Source of the DNA: Halosimplex salinum
GTDB taxonomy: Archaea > Halobacteriota > Halobacteria > Halobacteriales > Haloarculaceae
NCBI RefSeq assembly: GCF_003730195.1
Contig: NZ_QWGG01000001.1
Coordinates: 62,001 to 126,000, forward strand
Direction: 5' to 3'
Length of the DNA: 64,000 bases
Shown here: piece after piece, positions 17,586-27,539 of the stretch
Layout of the letters: each line of letters begins with the position of its first letter
Position numbering within the stretch: position 1 is the stretch's first letter
Notes under the pieces: model-generated
What the model was told of the DNA's origin: nothing
Databases searched by the model: none
The model's input: only the letters and a program-made list of their open reading frames with translations
Made by a program: the position numbers and the translations under genes

Positions 17586-20351
17586 TCACTCGTCCAGCGA
17601 CTCTTTCAGCTCGGCGAGCGCGTTCATCGCCTCCAGCGGCGTCATCGTCGCCATGTCGAGGGATTCGAGTTCGTCGGCCAGTCGGGCGTCCGCCGTCCCG
17701 GTCCCGCCCGCCGGGTCACCGTCGTCGGCCGTGTTGCTCACTCGAACGCTCCCGTCGGGGTCGTGGCCGTTCGAGTCGGCCGACGGCTCGTCCGCGCTGC
17801 CCGCGTCGCTCCCGTCGAGCAACTCGCGGGAGCGCTCGACCACGTCGGCGGGGACGCCGGCCAGTTTCGCCACTTCGATGCCGTAGGAGGCGGCCGCGGC
17901 GCCCGGCGCGACCTCGTGTTCGAAGGCCACGCCGTCGCCGTCGCGCTCCGTCTCGAAGTGGAGGTTGAACACGCCCGGGAGGTCGTCGGCGATGGCGGTC
18001 AGTTCGTGGTGGTGGGTGGCGAACAGCGTCGTCGCGCCCACGTCGTCGTGGACGTGTTCGGTGACCGCGCGGGCGATCGCGAGGCCGTCGGCGGTACTCG
18101 TCCCGCGGCCCACCTCGTCCAGGAGGACCAGCGAGTCCTCCGTCGCGTGTTCGAGGATGTCGGCGAGTTCGGTCATCTCGACCATGAAGGTGGAGCGACC
18201 GCCGGCGATGTCGTCGCTCGCGCCGACGCGCGTGAACACGCGGTCGACGACCGGCAGTCGCGCCTCCGCGGCCGGGACGAAGCTCCCGGCCTGTGCGAGC
18301 ACCGACGTGAGCGCGACCTGGCGCATGTACGTCGACTTGCCACTCATGTTCGGTCCCGTGATCACCGCGAAGAAGTGTTCGTCGTCGAAGTGGGCGTCGT
18401 TGGGGACGAACCGCTCCTCGGTGCGCTCGACGACGGGGTGGCGGCCGGCGGTCACGTCGAATCCGTCTGCGCCGACCTCCGGGCGCGTGTAGTCGAACTT
18501 CGCCGCGACGCTCGCGAAGGAGACGAACACGTCCAGTCGCGCGAGTCGGTCGGCCAGCGCCTGCACCCGCTCGGACTCCTCTGCGACCTCGCGGCGGACC
18601 TCGCAGAACAGTTCGTACTCGAGGTCGTCGGCCCGTCCCTCCGCGCGGATGATCTCGTCCTCTCGCTCCCGGAGTTCCGGCGTGACGAACCGCTCGGAGT
18701 TCTTCAGGGTCTGCCGGCGCGTGTAGTCCTCGGGCACGCTGTCGAGGTTGGGGTCGGTCACCTCGATGTAGTAGCCGTGGACGGAGGTGTGGCCGACCTT
18801 CAGCGAGTCGATGCCGGTGCGCTCGCGCTCGCGCGCCTGGAGGTCGTCGATCCACGCCTTCCCCTCGCGCTCGGTCTCTCGCAAGCGCGCGAGTTCCTCG
18901 TCGTAGTCGGGTTCGACGACGCCGCCCTCGGTGAGTTCGGCGGCGGGGTCGGACTGGATGGCGCGGTCGACCAGGTCGCGCACGTCCGCCAGCGAGTCGA
19001 GGTGCTCGCGCAGTTCGACGAGCGTCGCCGACTGCGCGTCGGCCAGCGCCGCCTCCACGTCGGGCACGACGGCGAGCGTGTCGTGGAGCGAGCGCAGGTC
19101 GCGGGCGTTCGCCCGCCCTCTGGCGACCCGCGAGATCAGCCGTTCGACGTCGTACACGTCGTCCAGTAGCTCGTGGAGGCGCTCCCGTAACGTCACGTCA
19201 CCGGCGAGTTCGGCGACGGCGTCGTGGCGGGCGGCGATGCGGTCCTCGTCCAGCAGCGGCCGGCGGAGCCAGTCGTCGAGTTTCCGCCGGCCGAGCGCGC
19301 AGGCGGTCTCGTCGAGCGCGTCGACGAGCGTCAGCCCCGCTCGTCCGCGGACCGCGCGCCGGTCGAACAGTTCGAGACTGTCGAGCGCCACGCGGTCGAG
19401 GAGCATGTACTCGCGCGGGTCGTAGCGCGTGAGGTGGTTGATGTAGTCGAGCGCGGCGGTCCCTGGGTCCGCGTCCGGCCCCGAGACGGCCGCCGTCGAG
19501 TCGTCGCCGATGTCGCCGGCGTCCGGGTTGCCGCCGCGGGTGTACTCGGCGTACGCCAGCAGGGCGCCGCAGGCGCGAATCTCCACCTCGTCGGCGAGCG
19601 CGAGGTCGCCGAAGTACGCCTCGACGCGCTCGCTGGCGCGTTCTCGCTCGAAGGCGGTGCGCTCGTACGGCGAGACCATGCAGTCGCCGTCGAAGACGTC
19701 GGTCGGGGCGTCGGGACCGACGATGGCCTCCGCGGGGGCGAAGCGTCCGAGTTCGTCGGCGACCGAGTCGATCCGGTCCGCACTCGTCGCGTAGCAGTCA
19801 CCCGTCGACACGTCCAGCAGGGCGAGCCCGTAGGGGCCCGACTCGTCGCCGTTCGCGCCGGCTCCGCCGCCCGCTCGGGTCGTCCGCTGGGTCGAGCGGT
19901 CGCCGCCCGGCCCGGCTGTCGTGAGACAGGCGACGTAGTTGTTGTCGGCGCTCCGCAGGAGTTCGTCCTCGGTGAGCGTCCCCGGCGTGACGACCCGCGT
20001 CACGGCGCGGTCGACGACGCCGCTCACCTCGTCGGGGTCCTGCACCTGGTCGGCGACGGCGACCCGATACCCCGCTTCCAGCAGGCGCTCGATGTACGAC
20101 TCGGCGTTGTCGATGGGGATGCCCGCCATCGCGTACTGCCCGGTCGAGTCCTCGCGCTTGGTGAGCGTGATCTCACACAGGCGCGCGACTCGCTCCGCCG
20201 CGTCGCAGAACGCCTCGTAGAAATCCCCGACCTGGAAGAGGACGAGCGAGTCGTCGTACTCCCGGCAGAGTTCGAAGTACTGGGCCATCATCGGCGTCAG
20301 GTCCTCCTCGCGGTCGGCCATCTTCGCCGGCGCTCCCAGTGCCGCGTCCAT
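17586..20351 (-). CDS. mutS: DNA mismatch repair ATPase MutS
   Basis: Recognises mismatches and small loops in DNA. The 921-residue protein has every MutS domain: mismatch-binding domain I ([20 protein letters not shown], then VGDFYEAF with the Phe and Glu that contact the mispair), connector, lever/core, clamp ([20 protein letters not shown]), and the ABC ATPase with Walker [28 protein letters not shown] and ATHHHEL. A Ser/Asp-rich unstructured insertion precedes the final helices ([17 protein letters not shown]). I place the start at 20351 ([20 protein letters not shown]): a TATA-like ttatat lies 27-32 bases upstream, so longer frames would begin before the transcript. No mutL in the window. 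Confidence 0.95.
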   Translation of the reverse strand: MDAALGAPAKMADREEDLTPMMAQYFELCREYDDSLVLFQVGDFYEAFCDAAERVARLCEITLTKREDSTGQYAMAGIPIDNAESYIERLLEAGYRVAVADQVQDPDEVSGVVDRAVTRVVTPGTLTEDELLRSADNNYVACLTTAGPGGDRSTQRTTRAGGGAGANGDESGPYGLALLDVSTGDCYATSADRIDSVADELGRFAPAEAIVGPDAPTDVFDGDCMVSPYERTAFERERASERVEAYFGDLALADEVEIRACGALLAYAEYTRGGNPDAGDIGDDSTAAVSGPDADPGTAALDYINHLTRYDPREYMLLDRVALDSLELFDRRAVRGRAGLTLVDALDETACALGRRKLDDWLRRPLLDEDRIAARHDAVAELAGDVTLRERLHELLDDVYDVERLISRVARGRANARDLRSLHDTLAVVPDVEAALADAQSATLVELREHLDSLADVRDLVDRAIQSDPAAELTEGGVVEPDYDEELARLRETEREGKAWIDDLQARERERTGIDSLKVGHTSVHGYYIEVTDPNLDSVPEDYTRRQTLKNSERFVTPELREREDEIIRAEGRADDLEYELFCEVRREVAEESERVQALADRLARLDVFVSFASVAAKFDYTRPEVGADGFDVTAGRHPVVERTEERFVPNDAHFDDEHFFAVITGPNMSGKSTYMRQVALTSVLAQAGSFVPAAEARLPVVDRVFTRVGASDDIAGGRSTFMVEMTELADILEHATEDSLVLLDEVGRGTSTADGLAIARAVTEHVHDDVGATTLFATHHHELTAIADDLPGVFNLHFETERDGDGVAFEHEVAPGAAAASYGIEVAKLAGVPADVVERSRELLDGSDAGSADEPSADSNGHDPDGSVRVSNTADDGDPAGGTGTADARLADELESLDMATMTPLEAMNALAELKESLDE

Positions 20352-20377
20352 GGCTGTGTGACAGCGGACCGTACGGG

Positions 20378-20383
20378 TTATAT
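20378..20383 (-). promoter_or_regulatory. mutS TATA-like box
   Basis: On the minus strand the sequence ggatataacc lies about 27-32 bases before the mutS ATG at 20351, indicating a leaderless transcript and fixing the start. Confidence 0.6.
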
Positions 20384-20470
20384 CCATCGGGTCTCCGCCC
20401 GCGGTCGCGGGCTCCCCGGAACTCGACGCCCGGCCGCGACCCTTACCTGACTCGCGCTCGTCTCTCCGGT

Positions 20471-20803
20471 ATGGCCACGTCACACGAACGCCCCGTCTCG
20501 CCATCGACCCGATCGGAACTAAACGACCTCGTCGCGAGTCACGACCGCGTCCTCGTCGAGTTCTACACCGAGGGGTGTGGCAAGTGCGCGGCGATGGAAC
20601 CGGTCCTGTCGGGGGTCGCCCGCACGACCGACGTCGTCGTCGCGACGATGAACCCGCGCGACGACCCGCAACTGGTCGACGAGTACGACGTGCGGAGCGT
20701 CCCGAAACTCCTCCTGTTCGTCGACGGCGAACTCGTCGACACCCGGGCGGACGGCGTGCTCGACGTCGACGAACTGACCGCGTTCGCCACGGCGCAGCAC
20801 TGA
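20471..20803 (+). CDS. thioredoxin family protein (CGKC active site)
   Basis: A 110-residue single thioredoxin-fold domain, cytoplasmic. It has the active-site motif C36-G-K-C39 ([16 protein letters not shown]) and the cis-proline region [11 protein letters not shown]. The usual CGPC is CGKC here, a variant that normally changes the redox potential. The ATG at 20471 follows a TATA-like cccttacctg about 25-30 bases upstream. It is divergent from mutS and convergent with the downstream histidine kinase. Specific partners are unknown. Confidence 0.88.
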   Translation: MATSHERPVSPSTRSELNDLVASHDRVLVEFYTEGCGKCAAMEPVLSGVARTTDVVVATMNPRDDPQLVDEYDVRSVPKLLLFVDGELVDTRADGVLDVDELTAFATAQH

Positions 20804-20839
20804 CCGACAGGCGTCGGAGCCGGACCGCCCCCCGTCCGC

Positions 20840-22900
20840 TCAGACGAACTCCAGTTCGACCGCTCGCACGTCGCCGAACGTCGCCTCGCAGGTCCGTTTC
20901 GACGAGTGCCCGCACACCATCAGCCCGACGGAGACGCGCTCACCGAGGTCGAGCGCCTGCTGGTCGACCGGCGTCCACTCGTCGCCGGACTCCGACAGGT
21001 AGAGCGTGACGACGCCGTCGACGTACTCGACGCGGTAGTACGAGAACGTGCCCGGGAGTTCACCGAACTGGTCGCTGTCGGTGAATCCGTCGACGCCCTC
21101 CCGCCAGGTGACCTCGGAGCCGTGTGACTCCGTCGTTCCGACGTAGCCGAACGGCGCGCGTTCGTCGGGACCGGCACGGATCGCCAACCCGCACTTGCTG
21201 AACTCGTGGGGCCCGTCGAGGTCGACGATACGGCCCTGGATACGAACCGGGGACTCGGCCTCGCCGTGGACGTAGTGGAACTCGTTCGTGTTACCCCAGA
21301 CGTTCGACCCGTCTGCGACGACCGTCCACCGGTCGGCGTCGCGGTCGTACTCGGCGCTCCCGGGCACCGACACCGGTCCCACGTCCTCGTTCCGGTCGAG
21401 CGGGACTCGTCCTCGCTCGCGCACGCCGAACTCGGTGCGGGTCACCATCGGAACGCCCGCGACCTCGATCCGAGCGCCCGGCGACTCCCCGTCCGGGCCG
21501 TTTCTGGGGGTGTCGTGGGCGGGACTCGCGGCCGTGATGTGCAGGTCCCACCCGTGCTGTTCGACGGTCTCGGCGACGATATCGAGGCCGGTCCCGGTGC
21601 CGTCCTCGGCGGTCGTGTACCCCGACTTCGTGACCTTCGACCGTTCGGAATCGGGGATGCCGGGGCCGTCGTCCTCGACGAAGAAGCCGCGGTCGAGGGC
21701 GCCGACGCGGACGGACACGTTCGGGCCCGCGTGGTCGAGCGCGTTCTTGAACAGGTTCTCGAACAGCGGCCGGAGCGTCTTCGCGTCGACCGCGACGACG
21801 GTGTCCTCCGGGAGGTCGACGGTGAGATCGGCCTCGCCGTCCGAGAGCACGCTCCAGACGTTCTCGACGAGCGGGACGAACTCCGTCGTGAGCGACTCGG
21901 CCCGGAACGACCGGAGCGTCTCGCTCGACAGCCCCTCGGTACCGGACCGCTTCGAGAGGCGCGCGAGGTCTTCGACGATGTCCTCGATACGGTGGATGCT
22001 GGTCTCGATGCCGTTGAGCGCGTCGTCCGCTCCCGCCCGGGCGCGGTCGACGTGCCCGTAGGCGATCTGGAGCGGTGTACGGAGGTCGTGGGCGACGTAC
22101 GTGATGAACTGGTCGATGCGCTCGGACTGCTCGGCGAGGTGGCGTTCGAATCGCTTCTGGTCGGTGATGTCCTCCGCGTACCCCACGATCCCCTGGACCT
22201 CGCCGTCGTCGTCGCGCCAGGGGACCTTCGTCGTCCGCGCCCAGTGGGTGTGGCCGTCGTGGTCGTACTCCCGGACGCGGTCGTATATCGGCACGCCGGT
22301 CTCGACGACCCGCATGTCGTCCTCGAAGTCGGCGCGTGCCTTCTCCCGCATGTAGTCGGCGGTGATCTCGAGGTCGGTCCGCCCGACGACCGACGCCGGG
22401 TCGACGTCGTCCTCGATGTCGGACTTGTAGAGGTGTCGCCCCTCGCGGTCCTTCGCGAACACCGCCAGCTCGGCGTCGGCGAGGAACGTGGTGAAGAGGG
22501 AGCTCTCGGCCGCGCGGCGCCGGCGCTCGTCGTACGTCTCCAGCGCGTTCCCGACCACCGTCGCGAGCGCGTCCTCGCCCGCCGACGGCGGGACGTAGCG
22601 ACAGTCGTCCAGCGCCGCCAGCGCCGCGTGGTCGCAGTCTGCGACCGGGACGGTGACGACCACCGGAACCAGGTCGGTCGTCTCCCTGACCGCGCGGCAG
22701 GCCGCCGCGGGATCGGTGCTGTCGGTGACGAGCACGCAACCGACGTCGTCGCGGTCGGACAGGACGTCGACGCTGCTCTCGACGTCCGACACCGCGAGCA
22801 GGTCGCCGGCGACCGACGGGACGAGCGCAGTGCGGATCCGGTCGACGGATTCGTCGCCCAGGAGCAACACAGTCTCAGGATCCGACAGGAGATAGCTCAT
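20840..22900 (-). CDS. histidine kinase with C-terminal lectin-like (DUF1349-type) beta-sandwich, copy A
   Basis: A 686-residue soluble protein without membrane segments. Order: degenerate receiver-like domain (1-125), PAS domain (about 135-250, ending [15 protein letters not shown]), phosphoacceptor helix with H271 ([14 protein letters not shown]), HATPase_c (N-box [13 protein letters not shown] 380-392, [19 protein letters not shown]), then about 180 residues (507-686) that resemble the DUF1349/concanavalin-like beta-sandwich: [62 protein letters not shown]. That module is normally found in secreted glycan-related proteins, so its place behind a cytoplasmic kinase is odd. A paralogue with identical layout lies 89 bp upstream. 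Confidence 0.88.
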   Translation of the reverse strand: MSYLLSDPETVLLLGDESVDRIRTALVPSVAGDLLAVSDVESSVDVLSDRDDVGCVLVTDSTDPAAACRAVRETTDLVPVVVTVPVADCDHAALAALDDCRYVPPSAGEDALATVVGNALETYDERRRRAAESSLFTTFLADAELAVFAKDREGRHLYKSDIEDDVDPASVVGRTDLEITADYMREKARADFEDDMRVVETGVPIYDRVREYDHDGHTHWARTTKVPWRDDDGEVQGIVGYAEDITDQKRFERHLAEQSERIDQFITYVAHDLRTPLQIAYGHVDRARAGADDALNGIETSIHRIEDIVEDLARLSKRSGTEGLSSETLRSFRAESLTTEFVPLVENVWSVLSDGEADLTVDLPEDTVVAVDAKTLRPLFENLFKNALDHAGPNVSVRVGALDRGFFVEDDGPGIPDSERSKVTKSGYTTAEDGTGTGLDIVAETVEQHGWDLHITAASPAHDTPRNGPDGESPGARIEVAGVPMVTRTEFGVRERGRVPLDRNEDVGPVSVPGSAEYDRDADRWTVVADGSNVWGNTNEFHYVHGEAESPVRIQGRIVDLDGPHEFSKCGLAIRAGPDERAPFGYVGTTESHGSEVTWREGVDGFTDSDQFGELPGTFSYYRVEYVDGVVTLYLSESGDEWTPVDQQALDLGERVSVGLMVCGHSSKRTCEATFGDVRAVELEFV

Positions 22901-22989
22901 CGAAACGAGTCTCTCTCGTCTGGGTTCGCCGACGCCTAAAATCTGTGGGGGTGACCGGCCGCTCGCGCTGATCCGTTCCGCGGTCCAGA

Positions 22990-25020
22990 TCAGTCGCGCA
23001 CGTCGAGTTCGGAGACGGTCACGTCCTCGAACACCGCCTCGATGGTCTCGTCCTCGCTGTGGCTACAGACCGCGAGGCCGACGACCAGCGGGTCCGCCAT
23101 CGAGACCGTCCGCTGGTCGAGCGCCTGCCACTCCTCGCCGTCGGTCGACCACGACAGCGTCACCTCGTCACCGACCGCGTCGATCCGGTACCACTGATAC
23201 GCGCCGTAGGGCTCTTCCATCTGGTCGCTGCCGGCGTACTCGCCCGTGCGCTCGCGCCACATCGTCTCGGTCCCGAAGGACTCGGTCGCGCCGACGAAGG
23301 CGAACGCGGCGTCCTCGTCGAGGCCGTCACGCACCATCAGTCCGGCTTTGCTGTACTCGTGCGTGCCCTCGTGGTCGACGAGTCGACCCTCGATCCTGAC
23401 GGGTGCCGACGCGTCGCCGTAGACGAAGTGGAACTCGTCGATGTCCTGCCAGATGTCCCGGCCGTTCCCGGTGACGGTCCAGCTATCGTCGACCGAGTTG
23501 TACCTCGACTCCCCGGGGACAGTGACGTCCCCGACGTCGGTGCTCTCCGAGAGGTCGACCGACGCGGCGGGCGTCGCGGACCGCGGGACGACGACCGGAC
23601 ACCCACCGATCTCGAACCTGGCGCCGCCGGCCGCGCTCTCGGTGACGGTCAGCGTCCAGTCCTGCTGGCCGACCGTCTCCGTCACGATAGCCAGCCCGGT
23701 CCCGCTGCCGTCATCCGACGTCGTGTAGCCGTCTTCGAGGACGTTCTCGCGTTCGTCTTCGGGGATGCCGGGGCCGTCGTCCTCGACGAAGAAACCCCTC
23801 TCCACGACCCCCACGCGGACGGTCACCCCCGGCCCGCCGTGGTCGACGGCGTTCTTCAACAGGTTCTCGATCAGCGGCCGCAGCGTCTCCGTCTCCGCTA
23901 TCACTTCCGTCCCCTCGGGGACGTCGACCTCGAGCGTGGCCTCCTCCGTCTCGTTGACGCGCCAGATGTTCTCGACGAGCGGGACCAGTTCCGTCGCGTC
24001 GACGCCGACGTCGAGCGCCTCGAGCACCTCCTCCGAGAGGCGCTGGTCCGAGCGGTCGCCCTTCGAGAGCGCGCTCAGGTCCTGGATTATCTCTTCGATG
24101 CGTTCGTTGGCCCGCTCGATCCGGTCGAAGGCGTCTTCGTCCCCCTCCCGAGCCCTGTCGAGTGCGCCCACCGATATCTGCAGGGGCGTCCGGAGGTCGT
24201 GAGAGACGTAGCTCGCGAACTGGTCGAAGCGGTCGCGCTGTTCTTCCAGTTTGCGCTCGGCGTGGATCCGCTGGCTCACTTCGTTCGTGTAGCCGACGAC
24301 CCCCTGCACCTCGCCGTCGTCGTCGTACCACGGCACCTTCGTCACTTGCGACCAGTGGTCGCCGCCCTGTCCCTCGAAGTGCTCGATCTTGTCCCGGATC
24401 GTCTCTTCGGTCTCGACGACCCGGAGGTCGTCCTCGTAGGCATCGGTCGCGGCCTCCGGGTCGTGTTCGAACACCTCCGGGTCGGTCTTCCCCTGTGCCT
24501 CCTCGGGGTCTATCGTGTACGGCACGTCGGCCATACGGAGGTAGCGCCCCGCTTCGTCCTTGGCGAACACGGTGAGTTCGCCCTCCATCAGAAGCGTCTC
24601 GAAGATGCTACTGTCCGCGGCCGTCTGGCGTCGGCGCTGGAACGTGTCGAGCGCGTCGTCGACGACGGTCGCCAGCGTCTCCATCGACGCCGATCGTGGC
24701 AGGTATCGGCAGTCGGCGTGTTCGGCCACTGCGGCCGCCGCCTCGTCCGCGTACGCCACGACCGGAAGGAGGTCGTCGGCGGCCCTGACCGCCTCGCGGA
24801 TGTCGCGGAACGTCCGCTCGTCGACGTCGACCGCGACGACACAGCCGACGTCTGTCCGCTCGGAGAGCGTCGAGCGGACGTCGTCGACGTCTTCGGCGTC
24901 TTCGGCGTCGACGGCGTCAGTGGCAGCGGCGTCCGTCACTGCGGACCGAACCCGGTCGCGATCGGCGCTCGATCCGCCGACGACGAGCGCGACCGACGGG
25001 TCCGCGAGAAGATAGCTCAT
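22990..25020 (-). CDS. histidine kinase with C-terminal lectin-like (DUF1349-type) beta-sandwich, copy B
   Basis: A 676-residue paralogue of the downstream kinase with the same order: receiver-like N-terminus (1-130), PAS (about 140-255; [20 protein letters not shown]), H274 in [14 protein letters not shown], HATPase_c ([34 protein letters not shown]), and a C-terminal beta-sandwich from about 495 (DEFHFVYGDASAPVRIEGRL, SKAGLMVRDGLDEDAAFAFV, GATESFGTETMWRE, YRIDAVGDEVTLSWS). Both begin MSYLL-DP, so they arose by tandem duplication; the sensor halves have diverged more than the kinase cores. Upstream, the start follows a TATA-poor region. Ligand and response partner unknown. Confidence 0.88.
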   Translation of the reverse strand: MSYLLADPSVALVVGGSSADRDRVRSAVTDAAATDAVDAEDAEDVDDVRSTLSERTDVGCVVAVDVDERTFRDIREAVRAADDLLPVVAYADEAAAAVAEHADCRYLPRSASMETLATVVDDALDTFQRRRQTAADSSIFETLLMEGELTVFAKDEAGRYLRMADVPYTIDPEEAQGKTDPEVFEHDPEAATDAYEDDLRVVETEETIRDKIEHFEGQGGDHWSQVTKVPWYDDDGEVQGVVGYTNEVSQRIHAERKLEEQRDRFDQFASYVSHDLRTPLQISVGALDRAREGDEDAFDRIERANERIEEIIQDLSALSKGDRSDQRLSEEVLEALDVGVDATELVPLVENIWRVNETEEATLEVDVPEGTEVIAETETLRPLIENLLKNAVDHGGPGVTVRVGVVERGFFVEDDGPGIPEDERENVLEDGYTTSDDGSGTGLAIVTETVGQQDWTLTVTESAAGGARFEIGGCPVVVPRSATPAASVDLSESTDVGDVTVPGESRYNSVDDSWTVTGNGRDIWQDIDEFHFVYGDASAPVRIEGRLVDHEGTHEYSKAGLMVRDGLDEDAAFAFVGATESFGTETMWRERTGEYAGSDQMEEPYGAYQWYRIDAVGDEVTLSWSTDGEEWQALDQRTVSMADPLVVGLAVCSHSEDETIEAVFEDVTVSELDVRD

Positions 25021-25101
25021 CGGAGTCGTACCGACACCGTATGCGATACAGGGTAATAAGGGCCCGGGCGTCCGATCGCGGAAATTCGCGTTTTGACCGG
25101 G

Positions 25102-25872
25102 CTACACGTCTAACGAGCGACGTATCGTCGACGGGTCGGTCCCGCCGAGCAACAGCGACGTGTACCAGCCCACGACCCGAGCCGCCAGGTTACAGAGGTG
25201 CAGGGAGACCAGCGTCGCGACCAGTCCGAACGCCGAGACGGCCAGCGCCTCCGGGAGCGTGGTGACGTACCACGTCGTCACCTGGAAGGGGATCGTCAGC
25301 CCGATCTGCCAGGTCTGGAGCGCGAACTCGACGGACGGTTCGAGGCTCATCTCGCCCGACACGGGCCGGACGCCCACGTTCACGTTCTCGTAGTAGAGCG
25401 GGACGAACAGCAGCGACAGCGAGAGCGTGCCCAGGAAGACGAGGAGCGTGAACGCGGCCACACCGAGGACGAGCTTGCTCACCAGGTACACCAGTCCCTT
25501 CCAGGTCGAGAGGCTCGTGACGACGTACTTGAGGTGAGCGACCGGGTCGGAGAGCGGCGGCGCGTCCGTCGCCCCGGCGGGGACGTCGACGACGAGCGCT
25601 CTGTCGGCGACGAACCGTTCGAGCGCGGTCAGTTCCCGAGTCAGGTACACCATCGCGATCACCAGCACCACGCCCACCAGCAACACCGAGAGGGTGAGCC
25701 CGAACGCGAACCCCACGGTCAACAGGACGAAGTAGGTCAGTCCGAGCGGGAACAGGGCGGACAGGTACAGCAGGTTCGCGTACGTCTGCAGGCGCACGGG
25801 CACCCGGAGGAACCGCCAGATGAGGGCGCGCGGACCGGTCGGGAGGTCGGGGACCGAGACCCGTCGACTCAT
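25102..25872 (-). CDS. sensor-domain integral membrane protein
   Basis: A 256-residue membrane protein that fits the Pfam 'putative sensor' family. Hydrophobic segments lie at about 32-55 and 57-78 (a tight pair: YANLLYLSALFPLGLTYFVL, LTLSVLLVGVVLVIAMVYLT), about 125-160 (LVLGVAAFTLLVFLGTLSLS) and about 200-230. Conserved family features are the YLxxLFPLG pair and the loop WKGLVYLVSKLVLGVA. It is the last gene of a minus-strand cluster with a winged-helix regulator and two small membrane proteins, suggesting a membrane stress or envelope-sensing role; that is inference. Confidence 0.8.
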   Translation of the reverse strand: MSRRVSVPDLPTGPRALIWRFLRVPVRLQTYANLLYLSALFPLGLTYFVLLTVGFAFGLTLSVLLVGVVLVIAMVYLTRELTALERFVADRALVVDVPAGATDAPPLSDPVAHLKYVVTSLSTWKGLVYLVSKLVLGVAAFTLLVFLGTLSLSLLFVPLYYENVNVGVRPVSGEMSLEPSVEFALQTWQIGLTIPFQVTTWYVTTLPEALAVSAFGLVATLVSLHLCNLAARVVGWYTSLLLGGTDPSTIRRSLDV

Positions 25873-25950
25873 TGTCGTCTCCTCGACCGCCGGATAGTAA
25901 AACGATCGGTCATCGATCGACGGTCCGGCGCCGCCCGTCGGACAGGGCCG

Positions 25951-26289
25951 TCAGGCGCCGGTGAGCGCGTAGAGGATCGATCCGAGGCCGAGGATCTCGA
26001 GGACCGTCCACGCGAGGACGACCGCGGCGTCGCTGGCACCGAGCGCGCCGGCGAGCAGGGTCGTGACGACGAACGGCAGGGCGGTCACGAGGAAGATGCC
26101 GAGTCCGAGAAACAGCATCGGACGGCTGTCGTTGCGCCGGTAGCCCCGGTAGGCCTGGTAGGCGACGAACAGGCCGACCGTGGCGGTCAGCGACCGCGCG
26201 ACCGTCGCCGGCGTGACGCTCACGGTCGTCTGGAGGACCTCGAACACCGCGGCGACGACCGAAAGCAGACCGGGGGACAGTCCGCTCAT
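25951..26289 (-). CDS. small three-TM membrane protein (DUF7521-like), copy 1
   Basis: A 112-residue protein with three to four hydrophobic segments (about 8-25, 30-48, 55-80, 88-110). It shares a layout with the next upstream gene: GLFVAYQAYRGYRRNDSRPM then LFLGLGIFLVTALPFVV, and a C-terminal EILGLGSILYAL. The central YxAYRGYRRxxxRPMLFL motif marks a haloarchaeal family I recall as DUF7521. Function unknown; it is repeatedly found beside winged-helix regulators, as here. Confidence 0.78.
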   Translation of the reverse strand: MSGLSPGLLSVVAAVFEVLQTTVSVTPATVARSLTATVGLFVAYQAYRGYRRNDSRPMLFLGLGIFLVTALPFVVTTLLAGALGASDAAVVLAWTVLEILGLGSILYALTGA

Positions 26290-26371
26290 CGCGGCACCTC
26301 CCGCGAGGGGGACGTGCTGGTTCGGCGGGCACCGGGGGCGTGGTCGGTCGGTCGGTGTGGCGTGCGGACTG

Positions 26372-26710
26372 TCATGGGTCTCCGTAGATCGAGTAGAGGA
26401 TGCAGCCGAGTCCGAGCAGTTCGCTGACGGTCGTCGAGAGGAGGCGGACGGACTCCGGCGTGTCGGTGAACGTCGGGAGGAGGATGCGGAGGGCGATGGG
26501 CCCGCCGGTCAGGAGGACGATCCCGACCGCGAGGAACAGCATGGCGCGGTCGCGCGTCCCGCGATACCCCTTCAGGGCCTCGTAGGCGATCAGCACGGAG
26601 AGGCCGGCGGCGGTGGCGAGACCCAGGAGGGCCAGGGCCGCGAGGACGGCGGACCCGCCGGTCGCGGAGACCTGCACCGGGGCGATCGGAGCGGTAGCGG
26701 TCGGTATCAT
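26372..26710 (-). CDS. small three-TM membrane protein (DUF7521-like), copy 2
   Basis: A 112-residue paralogue of the downstream gene: VLIAYEALKGYRGTRDRAML followed by FLAVGIVLLTGGPIAL, ending ELLGLGCILYSIYGDP. Its start codon overlaps the stop of the winged-helix gene (ATGA, 26707-26710), so regulator and membrane protein are translationally coupled. About 82 bp separate it from the second copy. The tight coupling suggests the membrane protein controls, or is controlled by, the regulator. Confidence 0.8.
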   Translation of the reverse strand: MIPTATAPIAPVQVSATGGSAVLAALALLGLATAAGLSVLIAYEALKGYRGTRDRAMLFLAVGIVLLTGGPIALRILLPTFTDTPESVRLLSTTVSELLGLGCILYSIYGDP

Positions 26711-27066
26711 GGTTCTGTGAGTCCCTCGAACAGGCGCGTGAACCGGTCTGCGGCGTCCACCTCGCGGCGCGACACGTCGATCGAGTACTCGCCGTTCTCG
26801 ATCTCGACGGTGACGCGCTCGACGCGGGTCCGGTAGGTCTTGTAGTGGTGGCCGTCCGGGTCCAGTTGCTGTTGCTCCACGACGAGGTCGTGGTCCCGTA
26901 GCTGCTCGATGCGACGATACACCGTCGGCTCGGAGGCGTCACAGCGGTCGGCCAGCGCGGACGCCGACAGCGCCTCGCGACTCGACTCGACCAGGATCGC
27001 GCGGGCGTACTCGTCGTCGAGCAACGAGATGACCGCGGCTTCCTCGGGATCCTGGCCCGTACTCAT
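26707..27066 (-). CDS. winged helix-turn-helix transcriptional regulator (ArsR-like)
   Basis: A 119-residue DNA-binding protein. Residues 8-70 form the winged helix: AAVISLLDDEYARAILVES, then SASALADRCDASEPTVYRRI as the helix-turn-helix recognition region and LVVEQQQLDPDGHHYKTYRT as the wing. The remainder (VERVTVEIENGEYSIDVSRR) is a short effector or dimerisation strand-helix. No metal-binding cysteine cluster is present, so it is not a classical metal sensor. First gene of a four-gene minus-strand cluster with two DUF7521-like proteins and a sensor membrane protein. Confidence 0.88.
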   Translation of the reverse strand: MSTGQDPEEAAVISLLDDEYARAILVESSREALSASALADRCDASEPTVYRRIEQLRDHDLVVEQQQLDPDGHHYKTYRTRVERVTVEIENGEYSIDVSRREVDAADRFTRLFEGLTEP

Positions 27067-27178
27067 CGCTCGACGGTTTTCCCGGCGGGAATATAAAAGG
27101 GGCTACACGATTTCCGACCCGGAAACTGTGACCGGACGCGGAGCGGTCGACCCAGTCGGTCCCCGCACGGTCTCGCCG

Positions 27179-27496
27179 TCACAGTAGCCGGAGGACCCAA
27201 CTGGTCGCCAGCATCGCGGCGGCACCGGTCGAGACGAGGGGCAGGACGTAAAGGTACGCGGGCGCCGCCTCGGTCCCGTTTCGGATGTTCGAGGGGTCGC
27301 GGTAGACCGCCGCGGCGGCGGCGAGTGCGAACAGCCCGATCACGCCCATCCCGGCCGCGTAAGTCGTCACTCCGTGGATCAGGATCTCGATCGCGTTGTC
27401 GACGACGAACGTGACGCCCATGAGCCCGATGACGTACGCGAGCACGTCCACTCGTCGGACTCGCTCGGAGGGAGCACGCGAGAGTGCAGTCGCCAT
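27179..27496 (-). CDS. small membrane protein of unknown function
   Basis: A 105-residue protein with three hydrophobic segments (VLAYVIGLMGVTFVVDNAIE, YAAGMGVIGLFALAAAAAVY and YLYVLPLVSTGAAAMLATSW) and a basic N-terminus (SERVRRVD). I chose the ATG at 27496 over a GTG at 27520; a BRE-like cgaaag (about 27526-27531 on the minus strand) lies roughly 30 bases upstream of it. It follows the reductase gene by about 43 bp in the same direction and may be cotranscribed. No family recognised. Confidence 0.68.
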   Translation of the reverse strand: MATALSRAPSERVRRVDVLAYVIGLMGVTFVVDNAIEILIHGVTTYAAGMGVIGLFALAAAAAVYRDPSNIRNGTEAAPAYLYVLPLVSTGAAAMLATSWVLRLL

Positions 27497-27539
27497 GGTC
27501 GGAGATATCGGCTCGTTCACAGGAATCTTTCGGTCCCGG

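Noticed and set aside
20352-20915. Longer mutS frames running upstream to 20915
   Set aside because: They pass through the thioredoxin gene and through the mutS TATA box. Their N-terminal sequence is arginine-rich and unlike MutS.
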